In this document: in pieces, positions 1 through 6,394 of the stretch
Position numbering within the stretch: the stretch's first letter is position 1
Layout: every line of letters starts with the position of its first letter
Source: Gammaproteobacteria bacterium
GTDB taxonomy: Bacteria > Pseudomonadota > Gammaproteobacteria > Pseudomonadales > Pseudomonadaceae
Length of the DNA: 9,138 nucleotides
NCBI GenBank assembly: GCA_012513235.1
Contig: JAAZCO010000157.1
Coordinates: forward strand, 1 to 9,138
Reading direction: 5' to 3'
The notes under the pieces: generated by a model
Database searches by the model: none
What the model was told of the DNA's origin: nothing
Seen by the model: the letters and a program-made list of their open reading frames with translations, nothing else
Made by a program: the position numbers and the translations under genes

Positions 1-50
1 CTTGCTGCGGCTACTGCTAAGGCAATAACGCTCAACTTAATCATTTGCAT
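1..50 (-). CDS. N-terminus of an exported protein (signal peptide only, truncated by window edge)
   Basis: Only the first 16 codons are visible. Reading leftward from the ATG at 50-48 gives MQMIKLSVIALAVAAA, a Lys followed by an uninterrupted hydrophobic alanine-rich stretch, which is typical of a Sec signal peptide. The start is supported by an AGGAG ribosome binding site at 58-62, seven bases upstream; a second in-frame ATG lies at 44-42. The mature protein lies outside the window, so its function cannot be read. Outer-membrane porins of pseudomonads often begin this way, but that is only a guess from the style of the signal peptide. The gene is divergent from the HIT-family gene at 291. 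Confidence 0.55.
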   Translation of the reverse strand, partial: MQMIKLSVIALAVAAA

Positions 51-86
51 GGAAATGCTCCTGGATTGATTTTGAAGATTGCTTTG

Positions 87-108
87 CCTGCAAACATTTG
101 CCGGCAGG
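87..108. promoter_or_regulatory. Nested inverted repeat upstream of the leftward exported protein
   Basis: CCTGC (87-91) and GCAGG (104-108) are complementary. Inside them, GCAAA (90-94) and TTTGC (97-101) form a second dyad. The element lies about 37 bp upstream of the start codon at 50, in the divergent region shared with the HIT gene. It could be an operator or a small leader hairpin. No regulator can be assigned. Confidence 0.2.
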
Positions 109-208
109 ACTTACTCAATTAAACGGGACATAGCATAGATGGAAATTTTCAATGCGGCTAGTCCTTCATCTTATCCATTCAGCTAATATTCAGAATTTTT
201 ATGTTTTT

Positions 209-237
209 CAGACATAAGGAATTAAACTCTTTATAGT
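209..237 (+). promoter_or_regulatory. Candidate sigma-70 promoter for the HIT-slyX pair
   Basis: A CAGACA hexamer (209-214, four of six matches to TTGACA) lies 17 bp from TATAGT (232-237, five of six matches to TATAAT). Transcription would start near 244, leaving a leader of about 47 nt before the HIT start at 291. This is judged from spacing and hexamers only. Confidence 0.35.
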
Positions 238-290
238 GCGTTGTATGTGATTTTGACTGTAATTTACCGCGTAAAGGTTGAGGTTTAGGC

Positions 291-725
291 ATGTTTGAGA
301 TGGATAAGCGCTTAGCAGGCGACACTGTGGTTTTGGGCGATTTTGCTCTCAGTCGCGTTTTGCTAATGAATGACAGTCGTTACCCGTGGCTGATTTTAGT
401 GCCACGCATTGCTGATGCAAGTGAGGTTTTTGAGCTGAGTGCAGAGCAACAGCAGCAGCTTTGGCAAGAAACGAATACCGTAGCGCAGGTGCTCAACAGC
501 GCGTTTAATGCCGATAAAATAAATATTGCGACCTTAGGTAATGTGGTCAAGCAATTGCACATGCATATTGTCGTGCGTATGCAAAATGACGAGCAATGGC
601 CTGCGCCAGTCTGGGGGCGTGGTGCGGCGCAGCCGTACACTGAGGGTGCGCTGGTAGAGATACGCGAGCGTTTACAAGCAGCATTAGCAGCGCATCTGTT
701 AGCTGACAATAAGGTTGGATTATGA
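291..725 (+). CDS. HIT-family (histidine triad) nucleotide-binding protein
   Basis: This 144-residue protein fits the single-domain HIT family, small cytoplasmic nucleotidyl hydrolases or transferases acting on nucleoside phosphoramidates or dinucleoside polyphosphates. The diagnostic block near the C-terminus reads NVVKQLHMHIVVR (residues 84-96), matching the His-x-His-x-His motif with the first His replaced by Gln88. The other two, His90 and His92, are present; the middle one is the expected nucleophile, so the protein is probably active. A YPWLILVPR block (31-39) matches the family's N-terminal strand region. The ATG at 291 is preceded by GAGG (280-283) with a 7-nt spacer; Met4 (ATG at 300) is a possible alternative start. 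The stop overlaps the slyX start in an ATGA junction, so the two genes are probably translationally coupled. The physiological substrate is unknown. Confidence 0.88.
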   Translation: MFEMDKRLAGDTVVLGDFALSRVLLMNDSRYPWLILVPRIADASEVFELSAEQQQQLWQETNTVAQVLNSAFNADKINIATLGNVVKQLHMHIVVRMQNDEQWPAPVWGRGAAQPYTEGALVEIRERLQAALAAHLLADNKVGL

Positions 726-925
726 GTTTAGCAGCGCAGATTGCCGAATTAGAAATGCGTCAAGCCTTCCAGGATGACACCATCCAAGCGTTAAATGATG
801 TCATTGTTGAGCAGCAGATGGCATTAACGCGTATACAGAAGCAGTTGGAGCTGTTGGCGCAGCGTCAAAATGATATGCACAACCAGTTTGATGAAACTCC
901 CAATGATCCACCACCGCACTACTGA
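722..925 (+). CDS. slyX: SlyX family protein
   Basis: This 67-residue protein matches the SlyX family. It has a short heptad-rich helix suited to a coiled coil, the family block FQDDTIQALNDVI (residues 16-28), and the characteristic C-terminus PPPHY. Length is normal for the family (about 70 residues). SlyX is cytoplasmic and its function is not established; the name comes from its neighbourhood with slyD in enterobacteria. Here the ATG at 722 overlaps the stop of the HIT gene by four bases, implying one transcript and coupled translation. The gene ends at 925, just before an inverted repeat (946-993) separating it from the convergent dehydrogenase gene. Confidence 0.9.
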   Translation: MSLAAQIAELEMRQAFQDDTIQALNDVIVEQQMALTRIQKQLELLAQRQNDMHNQFDETPNDPPPHY

Positions 926-945
926 GTTAGAACGGTAGCAGTGAT

Positions 946-993
946 CTCGTCTTGCATCCCTCGTAGAGTAACTGCCGAGGGTTGCAAGACGAG
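946..993. repeat. 18-bp inverted repeat between convergent slyX and gap (possible terminator)
   Basis: The left arm (946-963) and right arm (976-993) are complementary at 17 of 18 positions, around a 12-nt loop. It starts 20 nt after the slyX stop and ends 5 nt before the gap stop codon, the expected place for a bidirectional terminator. Neither side is followed by a T-tract, so classical intrinsic termination is not supported. The outer GTCTTGCA and TGCAAGAC arms match the ends of the repeat cores at 7904-8305, so it may be a relic of the same repeat family. Confidence 0.6.
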
Positions 994-998
994 CTGGC

Positions 999-1994
999 TT
1001 AACGTCCCCAGATGCCCAGTATGTCTAGCATACGGTTTGAGAAAGCCCATTCGTTATCATACCAAGCCAGTACTTTTACAAGTTTGCCTTGTGCGCGGGT
1101 TTGCGTCAGATCAGCAACGCAAGATACGGGGTAACCGTTAAAATCACAGGACACCAAAGGCTGCTGGTTGCACTCCATTACACCCTCAGGCAACTGCGCG
1201 GCTGCGCTCATCAAGATTTGATTAATCTCTTCAATACTGGTGTCGCGTTCGGCAATAAAGCTTAAATCCACTAACGACACGTTTTGTGTAGGCACTCGTA
1301 CTGCCATGCCGTCTAAACGACCAGCAAGCTCAGGTATAACTAAGCCAATGGCTTTTGCAGCGCCCGTGCTGGTTGGGATAATTGAACTGGCAGCTGCGCG
1401 TGCTCGATAAGGGTCAGAATGGCTTTTGTCGAGCAAGTTTTGATCGTTGGTATAGGCATGAATAGTGGTCATCATGCCTTGAGAGATACCGACATCTTTA
1501 TGCAGTGCTTGAGCCAGTGGTGCTAGGCAGTTAGTGGTGCAGGATGCATTGGAGACAATTTTCTGTTGCTGCAGTTGTTGATGGTTTACACCGTATACGA
1601 CAGTCAGGTCGGCACTGTCCATAGGGTGAGCAAGTAACACGCGTTGTGCTCCTGCATGTAAATGCTGTTCAGCTTGTGAACGTTGCTTCATGCGTCCAGT
1701 GCATTCTAAGACCACATCAACGTTGAGTGCCTGCCAAGGCAGTTGTGTCGCATCAGGTTGTTTGAGTATGCGAATAGATTGTTCGCCAATGATTAAATGT
1801 TCGTTTTGCAGTTGTACATCATGACTAAATCGACCAAAGGTCGAATCAAAGCGTGTGAGGTGGGCTAAGATTTTTGCATCACTTAAATCGTTGATGGCTA
1901 CGATTTGTATGTCTTTGTCCAGTCCGCGCTCAAATAAAGTGCGCAGTATATTGCGCCCAATGCGCCCGTAACCATTAATGGCAATGCGAAGCAT
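999..1994 (-). CDS. gap: Type I glyceraldehyde-3-phosphate dehydrogenase family protein (GAPDH or erythrose-4-phosphate dehydrogenase)
   Basis: This 331-residue protein is a phosphorylating aldehyde dehydrogenase of the GAPDH family, acting in glycolysis/gluconeogenesis, or in vitamin B6 synthesis if it is Epd. The N-terminal Rossmann motif NGYGRIGR (residues 7-14) binds NAD(P). Asp36 in AIND suggests NAD preference. The active-site block SNASCTTNC holds the nucleophile Cys152, and His179 in TTIHAYTNDQ is the general base. A GAAKAIG phosphate-site segment (211-217) and the C-terminal WYDNEW (311-316) follow. Most blocks look like GAPDH, particularly gluconeogenic GapB-like forms (NVSLVDL). 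The LAHP segment near residue 122, where GAPDH usually has SAP, recalls the SHP of Epd. The start chosen is the ATG at 1994 with AAGGAG seven bases upstream; an in-frame extension to 2048 would overlap the lipoprotein stop and adds nothing family-like. It follows the lipoprotein gene by 34 bp. Confidence 0.88.
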   Translation of the reverse strand: MLRIAINGYGRIGRNILRTLFERGLDKDIQIVAINDLSDAKILAHLTRFDSTFGRFSHDVQLQNEHLIIGEQSIRILKQPDATQLPWQALNVDVVLECTGRMKQRSQAEQHLHAGAQRVLLAHPMDSADLTVVYGVNHQQLQQQKIVSNASCTTNCLAPLAQALHKDVGISQGMMTTIHAYTNDQNLLDKSHSDPYRARAAASSIIPTSTGAAKAIGLVIPELAGRLDGMAVRVPTQNVSLVDLSFIAERDTSIEEINQILMSAAAQLPEGVMECNQQPLVSCDFNGYPVSCVADLTQTRAQGKLVKVLAWYDNEWAFSNRMLDILGIWGR

Positions 1995-2001
1995 AAAGAC
2001 T

Positions 2002-2007
2002 CTCCTT
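2002..2007 (-). promoter_or_regulatory. Ribosome binding site deciding the gap start
   Basis: AAGGAG on the minus strand, seven bases from the ATG at 1994, supports that codon over the longer in-frame ATG at 2048. Confidence 0.8.
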
Positions 2008-2028
2008 GAGTTGTTATTATCCGTAACT

Positions 2029-2682
2029 TTAATTACGTAGGCCGCCAAAAGTAGCGCAGCCGGTCAGTGTTTCTTGGTTCCATTGCAGTTGAGCCTGTAG
2101 GTGGTAAATCGTACCGCTCATGCTATCAATGCACTGCTTGGGTGTGATCCATAGTTTTAAATTTTGCTCATTGGCTTCGCTACTAATATAAAAGCGGCCA
2201 TTGCCCAGTTCTTCTTCAATATAGGGTAGGGCGATTGAGGCTTGATCTATTTGATTGAAAATTAAACCGCGTGGTGTTTGTAAGATCGACCAGAACGGTT
2301 CATTACCGCTAGCTCTTAATTGCAATCGGGCCAGATCTGGATCGTTGCAGGCTGGGCCTTCTATTTGTAGGCGATAGCGTTGCGTGGGTATGAGGTGTTG
2401 CGTTGTGGTATCAATGTACGCACTGATATCAGCAAAGATCTCTTGAGGTGCTTCAGCAAGCATTGGTATCAGTTCTTGGTTAAGTTCTGTTGAGGTATCG
2501 AGGATATAGCTTTGCTGCATATCGCATGTTTGAAACAGCCACTGGCCTGCGCTATGGGTTAGGTTGCCTTGCATGCGGGTGCTGATTTGGCTGCTGCTTG
2601 TATGAGACATTGAGCTATAAAGCTGGCAGGCGCTCAGTGACGCAATCAAGGTCAGTAGGCTAAGGGTACGCAGAAAGTGCAT
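2029..2682 (-). CDS. Outer-membrane lipoprotein, COG3650-like (GNEPFW domain)
   Basis: The 217-residue product starts with a lipoprotein signal peptide: MHFLRT, a hydrophobic stretch, then a lipobox ending LSAC, so Cys19 would be lipidated after signal peptidase II cleavage. The +2 residue is Gln, not Asp, which predicts Lol-dependent sorting to the outer membrane. The C-terminal half carries GNEPFW (126-131) and a later CIDSMSG block (184-190), with a further Cys at 209. These features recall the uncharacterised COG3650 family of membrane-associated proteins; the assignment is from memory of that motif. Cys53, Cys112, Cys184 and Cys209 could form periplasmic disulfides. The ATG at 2682 has only a weak upstream purine stretch. 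The gene precedes gap by 34 bp on the same strand, so the two may be cotranscribed, without an obvious functional link. Function is unknown. Confidence 0.75.
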   Translation of the reverse strand: MHFLRTLSLLTLIASLSACQLYSSMSHTSSSQISTRMQGNLTHSAGQWLFQTCDMQQSYILDTSTELNQELIPMLAEAPQEIFADISAYIDTTTQHLIPTQRYRLQIEGPACNDPDLARLQLRASGNEPFWSILQTPRGLIFNQIDQASIALPYIEEELGNGRFYISSEANEQNLKLWITPKQCIDSMSGTIYHLQAQLQWNQETLTGCATFGGLRN

Positions 2683-2864
2683 GGCTATCGATTCCGTGAA
2701 TATAAGTAGTCACGCAACAGTAGCATTCTCTAGCGCTGTCGGCACTAGGCAGGCTGGACGTGTTGATTGTAGAGCGGTTGTTGTTGCCTGTTGCTTGAGG
2801 TCGGCGCAGTCATGCTGATTTAAGCTGGGCGGTGCAGGGCGGGTGTCTTTTCAGTAGGCAATAA
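2683..2864. other. Intergenic region without a recognised gene
   Basis: These 182 bp separate the lipoprotein start from the tRNA terminator. They must hold the lipoprotein promoter, but I could not find a convincing -35/-10 pair on the minus strand. I see no ORF or hairpin of note. Confidence 0.5.
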
Positions 2865-2898
2865 AAAAGCCCTTAAGCATTGCTACTTAAGGGCTTTT
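2865..2898 (-). terminator. Rho-independent terminator of the tRNA cluster
   Basis: A 13-bp perfect stem, AAAAGCCCTTAAG (2865-2877) and CTTAAGGGCTTTT (2886-2898), encloses an 8-nt loop. On the minus strand the stem runs into a T-tract (TTTTTT, 2868-2863). It lies just downstream of tRNA-Cys and should end transcripts coming from pgsA and the tRNAs. The A-rich arm also allows termination in the other direction. Confidence 0.9.
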
Positions 2899-2903
2899 GT
2901 ATT

Positions 2904-2977
2904 TGGAGGCCGAGGCCGGAATCGAACCGGCGTTCACGGATTTGCAATCCGCTGCATAACCACTCTACCACCCGGCC
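2904..2977 (-). tRNA. tRNA-Cys (GCA)
   Basis: Read on the minus strand, this 74-nt sequence folds as a cloverleaf. The acceptor arm is GGCCGGG with CTCGGCC (one G-U pair). The anticodon arm is GCGGA-TTGCAAA-TCCGT, with anticodon GCA complementary to 2943-2945. The T arm is GCCGG-TTCGATT-CCGGC, and a discriminator U is followed by an encoded CCA (2904-2906). It reads cysteine codons UGC and UGU. It follows tRNA-Gly by 42 bp, and the order pgsA, tRNA-Gly, tRNA-Cys matches the enterobacterial pgsA-glyW-cysT arrangement. The tRNA-Leu that follows cysT in E. coli is not present here; a terminator comes immediately after. Confidence 0.97.
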
Positions 2978-2988
2978 TAAACAAAAAC

Positions 2989-3003
2989 GCCGCACTAAGC
3001 GGC
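2989..3003 (-). terminator. Terminator-like or processing hairpin between tRNA-Gly and tRNA-Cys
   Basis: On the minus strand GCCGC (3003-2999), a 5-nt loop and GCGGC (2993-2989) form a short GC-only stem. It is followed by G and TTTTT (2987-2983), the layout of a weak intrinsic terminator. It sits between the two tRNA genes, so it may partly terminate transcription after tRNA-Gly or mark the spacer for processing. Confidence 0.5.
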
Positions 3004-3019
3004 ATTCTTGATGACAATT

Positions 3020-3095
<76 letters not shown>

Positions 3096-3117
3096 ATATG
3101 TCTTGGTGACGGGCGCT

Positions 3118-3145
3118 ATAATAGCGAATTTAAATAATCCGTCAA
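3118..3145 (-). promoter_or_regulatory. Sigma-70 promoter for the tRNA-Gly/tRNA-Cys pair, GC-rich discriminator
   Basis: On the minus strand, TTGACG (3145-3140, five of six) lies 16 bp from TATTAT (3123-3118, five of six). The bases after the -10 read AGCGCCC, a GC-rich discriminator of the kind seen at stringently controlled stable-RNA promoters. Predicted transcription start is near 3111, leaving a leader of about 16 nt. The -10 is embedded in a perfect dyad, CGCTAT-A-ATAGCG (3114-3126). Confidence 0.7.
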
Positions 3146-3163
3146 GCCTTTTTTGTAAAATAG

Positions 3164-3724
3164 TTAGTTATCTTGTTGATTCGTATGCAAATGAGGCTTG
3201 GCCGCGCGTAAATACTGAATCATCGACCATAAAGTTAGAATGGCTGACAGGATTAATAATGCATAGCCACCGATGACCCAGGCATCAAAACCAGGCGGAT
3301 TAGCCAATAAAATAATCAGAGCCAGCATTTGTGCTGCTGTTTTCCATTTGCCGATGTTGGAAACAGCGACTTGTGCGCGCTCACCAATCTCAGCCATCCA
3401 CTCGCGTAGGGCAGATACCATGATTTCACGGCAAATAATGACTATGGCTGGAATAGTCAGCCATAAATTGGCATGTTCAGCTGCGAGCAGTACCAGAGCA
3501 ACAGCCACTAAGAGCTTATCTGCAACGGGATCTAAAAAGGCACCAAAAGGTGTGCTTTGATTTAAACGGCGCGCCAAGTAGCCGTCCAGCCAGTCAGTAA
3601 AGCTGGCAAAAGCAAAGACTGCACTGGCAGCCCAATAGCTCCAAGAAAAAGGTAAAAGAAATAAAACAATAAATACGGGGATGAGCGCCACGCGCATCAG
3701 GGTTAAAATATTTGGAATATTCAT
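3164..3724 (-). CDS. pgsA: CDP-diacylglycerol-glycerol-3-phosphate 3-phosphatidyltransferase
   Basis: PgsA makes phosphatidylglycerol phosphate from CDP-diacylglycerol and glycerol-3-phosphate in the inner membrane, the committed step to phosphatidylglycerol and cardiolipin. The 186-residue product has the full CDP-alcohol phosphotransferase signature D-x2-DG-x2-AR-x8-G-x3-D-x3-D: Asp44, Asp47, Gly48, Ala51, Arg52, Gly61, Asp65 and Asp69. Several hydrophobic segments (about 11-26, 30-42, 72-81, 88-97, 131-141, 148-164) are consistent with a six-helix membrane fold. Length and the MNIPNILTLMR start are normal for the family. The ATG at 3724 has only a weak A-rich Shine-Dalgarno region. It is 39 bp downstream of uvrC and in the same orientation, so it is probably part of the gacA-uvrC-pgsA transcription unit. 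Confidence 0.95.
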   Translation of the reverse strand: MNIPNILTLMRVALIPVFIVLFLLPFSWSYWAASAVFAFASFTDWLDGYLARRLNQSTPFGAFLDPVADKLLVAVALVLLAAEHANLWLTIPAIVIICREIMVSALREWMAEIGERAQVAVSNIGKWKTAAQMLALIILLANPPGFDAWVIGGYALLILSAILTLWSMIQYLRAAKPHLHTNQQDN

Positions 3725-3763
3725 TCAATAATTCTTTTTTTAGCAAAGAATGGAAAGCACAGT

Positions 3764-5590
3764 TTACGCTTGACGCAGTGCACTATATATAGACTCAGCA
3801 AGAGTTTTACTGATTCCTGGTGTTTTAGCAATTTCATCGATACTGGCTCGCTTGAGTTCTTGCAGGCCTCCGAAGTACTTTAACAGTTCGCGGCGGCGTT
3901 TTGGGCCTACGCCTGCTATACCTTCGAGTACCGAAGTGCGTCGTGTTTTTGCGCGGCGTGCACGGTGTCCCGTAATAGCAAAACGGTGCGCTTCATCACG
4001 GATTTGTTGGATTAAATGTAGGGCAGGTGAATGATCGGGTAAATTCAACTCTGTAGCAGTGTCATTAATATACAGGGTTTCAAAGCCGGCCTTACGCGTG
4101 ACACCTTTTGCAACGCCGAGTAATAAAATTTGCGTGATACCCAGCTCTTCGAATACTTCGCGTGCCATGTTTAGTTGTCCTTTACCGCCATCCACGAGCA
4201 ATACATCGGGCAACTTGCCTTGGTTTTCGAGGGCGCTACTGATGCGGCGCTGTAAAACTTGGCGCATCGCTGCATAGTCATCACCTGCGGTCACACCTTC
4301 AATATTATAGATGCGGTAATCTGACTTGCGTGGGCCTTCAGGGCCAAAGACCACGCAGGATGCCACAGTGGCTTCGCCGCTGGAGTGACTGATATCAAAG
4401 CACTCAAGATGCTCAGGCGGCTCTGCTAAATCCAGCGCTGTAGCAAAAGCTTTAAAGCGTGCAGCCATTTGTGTGCGATTGGCTAAGCGGGTCAATAAGG
4501 CTTGTTCAGCATTGGTCATCGCCAGTTGTTGCCAGCGTGAGCGTGTCCCGCGCACCCTGTGGCTGATGGCTATTTTATGCTCGCATTGTTGTGCAATAGC
4601 GTCTGCGATTGTCGGCCAGTCAGCATGGTCGCTGGTGACAATTAATTCGTAAGGAAAATCACGATCATGGCTGCTTAAATAGTACTGCGCAGTGAAGGCG
4701 GCCAAAATATCAGCGCTGTCTTCTTCAATCGCCACCTGAGGAAAAAAGTTATTGCTGCCTAATACGCGACCATCACGCACACTCATGACATGCACGCAAG
4801 CACCGCCAGGGCTGGCATGGGCGGCGATAATATCCACATTACCTTGGCCGGTTTCCATGCTTTGCTGATCTTGTGCACGGCGCAATAAAGCAATTTGATC
4901 ACGCACTGCTGCTGCGGTTTCAAACTCTAGAGCTTGCGATGCTTGCTCCATCGTCTGTGTGAGTTCATCAGTGAGTGCTGTGCTGCGCCCTTCCAAAAAC
5001 AAAACCGATAGCCGGACATCTTCCGCGTATTCAGCCGCGTCAACGTAACCCACACAAGGTGCTTTACAGCGTTGGATTTGATACTGCAGGCAAGGGCGGC
5101 TGCGATTGCTGTAAAAGCTGTCTTCACATTGGCGCACTTTAAAGACTTTTTGCAGCATGCTGAGGCTTTCACGAATAGAGCCTGAACTCGGATAGGGGCC
5201 AAAAAAACGATCATTGCCTTTTTTGCTGCCGCGATGAATGCCTAGGCGTGGGAACTCGTTTTTTGAGAGCACTATATAAGGGTAACTTTTATCATCGCGC
5301 AATAAAATATTGTACGGTGGGCGCCACTGCTTAATCAGGGTTTGCTCAAGCAGTAGGGCTTCGGTTTCGTTGGCGGTGATTGTCAGTTCAATGCTAGCAA
5401 TTTTGGCAACTAAAGCTGCGGTTTTAGGTGCGTTGACTGTGGTTTTAAAATAACTGCTGAGGCGGTTTTTTAAGTTTTTAGCTTTGCCAATATAGAGCAG
5501 TTGTTGCTCTGCAGAGAACATGCGGTACACCCCAGGATGCTGGGTGCAGGAGCGTAAAAAAGCTGAAGCATCAAAGGGCAAGGTTGTCAT
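3764..5590 (-). CDS. uvrC: Excinuclease ABC subunit C
   Basis: UvrC makes both incisions around a damaged base in nucleotide excision repair after UvrA2B loading. The 608-residue product is full length (about 610 in E. coli). Domain order is complete. An N-terminal GIY-YIG nuclease has GVY (20-22), YIG (33-35) and Arg43 and makes the 3' cut. A cysteine quartet, Cys155, Cys167, Cys175 and Cys179, matches the spacing reported for an iron-sulfur cluster in E. coli UvrC. A UVR coiled coil (about 205-240, LEFETAAAVRDQI) binds UvrB. An RNase H-like 5' nuclease has Asp399, Asp467 and His535. A tandem helix-hairpin-helix region (about 555-606) binds DNA. The ATG at 5590 lies 10 bases past the gacA stop and matches the usual N-terminus. 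The gacA-uvrC coupling is conserved across gammaproteobacteria. Confidence 0.97.
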   Translation of the reverse strand: MTTLPFDASAFLRSCTQHPGVYRMFSAEQQLLYIGKAKNLKNRLSSYFKTTVNAPKTAALVAKIASIELTITANETEALLLEQTLIKQWRPPYNILLRDDKSYPYIVLSKNEFPRLGIHRGSKKGNDRFFGPYPSSGSIRESLSMLQKVFKVRQCEDSFYSNRSRPCLQYQIQRCKAPCVGYVDAAEYAEDVRLSVLFLEGRSTALTDELTQTMEQASQALEFETAAAVRDQIALLRRAQDQQSMETGQGNVDIIAAHASPGGACVHVMSVRDGRVLGSNNFFPQVAIEEDSADILAAFTAQYYLSSHDRDFPYELIVTSDHADWPTIADAIAQQCEHKIAISHRVRGTRSRWQQLAMTNAEQALLTRLANRTQMAARFKAFATALDLAEPPEHLECFDISHSSGEATVASCVVFGPEGPRKSDYRIYNIEGVTAGDDYAAMRQVLQRRISSALENQGKLPDVLLVDGGKGQLNMAREVFEELGITQILLLGVAKGVTRKAGFETLYINDTATELNLPDHSPALHLIQQIRDEAHRFAITGHRARRAKTRRTSVLEGIAGVGPKRRRELLKYFGGLQELKRASIDEIAKTPGISKTLAESIYSALRQA

Positions 5591-5599
5591 AAGCCACGC

Positions 5600-6244
5600 T
5601 TATAAAGTGGAGTTTTCAACAAGATTATGGCGAACAGCTAACAGTGCGAGCTCAACATCATTATCAATCTTAAGTTTTTCAAAAATACGGTAGCGGTGTG
5701 TGTTGACTGTTTTGGGTGAAACGCACAGCAAGTCTGAAATAGCCTGGATTTTTTTACCGCTGGCAATCAGCAGTGAAATCTGCATTTCGCGTTCAGATAA
5801 TTGCTCAAATGGGCAGCTTTGCTGATTGATATCGCAGGATTTAAGTGCCATTTGTTGAGCAATGCTGGGGCTTAAATAAGGTTTGCCTGCGGCAACTTGG
5901 CGAATAGCGCGTATTGTTTCGTCAATACAGGCACCTTTAGTGAGGTAGCCGCTGGCGCCGGCTTGCAGCAAGCGAGTTGGGAACGGCTCATCTTCATAGG
6001 CAGAGAGCGCTAAGATTTTTACTTCGGGGTAGCGTTGCTTGATTCTGCGAGTGGCTTCTAAGCCGCCAATGCCAGGCATGCGTACATCCATCAACACCAC
6101 GCTAGGCTTGAGTTCGCCAACGAGCTGATATGCTTCTTCGCCGCTACTGGCTTGGCCGATAACGTGTAAGTTGTTATCAGCGAGCATTCGCGCAATCGCG
6201 GTGCGCACTAAATCATGGTCATCAACGAGCAAAAGTTTGATCAA
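5600..6244 (-). CDS. gacA: GacA/UvrY response regulator (LuxR-type), UUG start
   Basis: GacA is the DNA-binding response regulator of the GacS/GacA two-component system, which drives transcription of Rsm/Csr small RNAs that titrate RsmA/CsrA. The receiver domain (1-120) has the acidic pair Asp8-Asp9, phosphoacceptor Asp53 in LMDVRMPG, Ser81 and Lys103. The LuxR-type helix-turn-helix covers about 148-205 (LSEREMQI, SPKTVNTHRYRIFEKL). Starting at TTG 6244 gives 214 residues beginning (M)IKLLLVDDHDLV, which aligns from the first residue with GacA of P. aeruginosa; no ATG exists at that point. The reading frame stays open to an ATG at 6454, but those 70 extra residues are unlike any receiver domain and would run antisense into rnd. 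GGGGTGG lies just upstream as a poor Shine-Dalgarno site. UUG initiation suggests limited translation. The stop is 9 bp before uvrC. Confidence 0.93.
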   Translation of the reverse strand: MIKLLLVDDHDLVRTAIARMLADNNLHVIGQASSGEEAYQLVGELKPSVVLMDVRMPGIGGLEATRRIKQRYPEVKILALSAYEDEPFPTRLLQAGASGYLTKGACIDETIRAIRQVAAGKPYLSPSIAQQMALKSCDINQQSCPFEQLSEREMQISLLIASGKKIQAISDLLCVSPKTVNTHRYRIFEKLKIDNDVELALLAVRHNLVENSTL

Positions 6245-6274
6245 GAGCCACCCCAGCAATGAAACAACTCTCCA

Positions 6275-6302
6275 ATTGTACCGCTCATCATAGGTAACAC
6301 AA
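6275..6302 (-). promoter_or_regulatory. Candidate gacA promoter
   Basis: On the minus strand TTGTGT (6302-6297) lies 16 bp from TACAAT (6280-6275, five of six to the -10 consensus). The predicted start near 6268 leaves a leader of about 24 nt before the TTG at 6244. The -35 is weak, so activator dependence or a different promoter is possible. Confidence 0.3.
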
Positions 6303-6361
6303 CAGCTACATAGTGTCATTTGCAGTTGGGCATACTTGTGTGTTTGCGCAGCGGACGCTTG

Positions 6362-6367
6362 TATACT
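6362..6367 (+). promoter_or_regulatory. Candidate -10 element for rnd
   Basis: TATACT (five of six to the consensus) lies 28 bp upstream of the rnd start. No good -35 occurs at 16-18 bp spacing; TTGTGT at 6336-6341 is 20 bp away. The element falls inside one of three ACTTGTG repeats in this region. Confidence 0.3.
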
Positions 6368-6380
6368 TGTGTCGAACTTT

Positions 6381-6385
6381 AAGGA
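6381..6385 (+). promoter_or_regulatory. Ribosome binding site deciding the GTG start of rnd
   Basis: AAGGA with a 9-nt spacer to GTG at 6395 supports initiation there; no ATG is available nearby in frame. Confidence 0.65.
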
Positions 6386-6394
6386 ATCACACTT

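Noticed and set aside
1995..2048. 18-residue N-terminal extension of the GAPDH-type protein
   Set aside because: The AAGGAG at 2002-2007 is ideally spaced for the ATG at 1994, and the extension would overlap the lipoprotein stop without adding conserved sequence.
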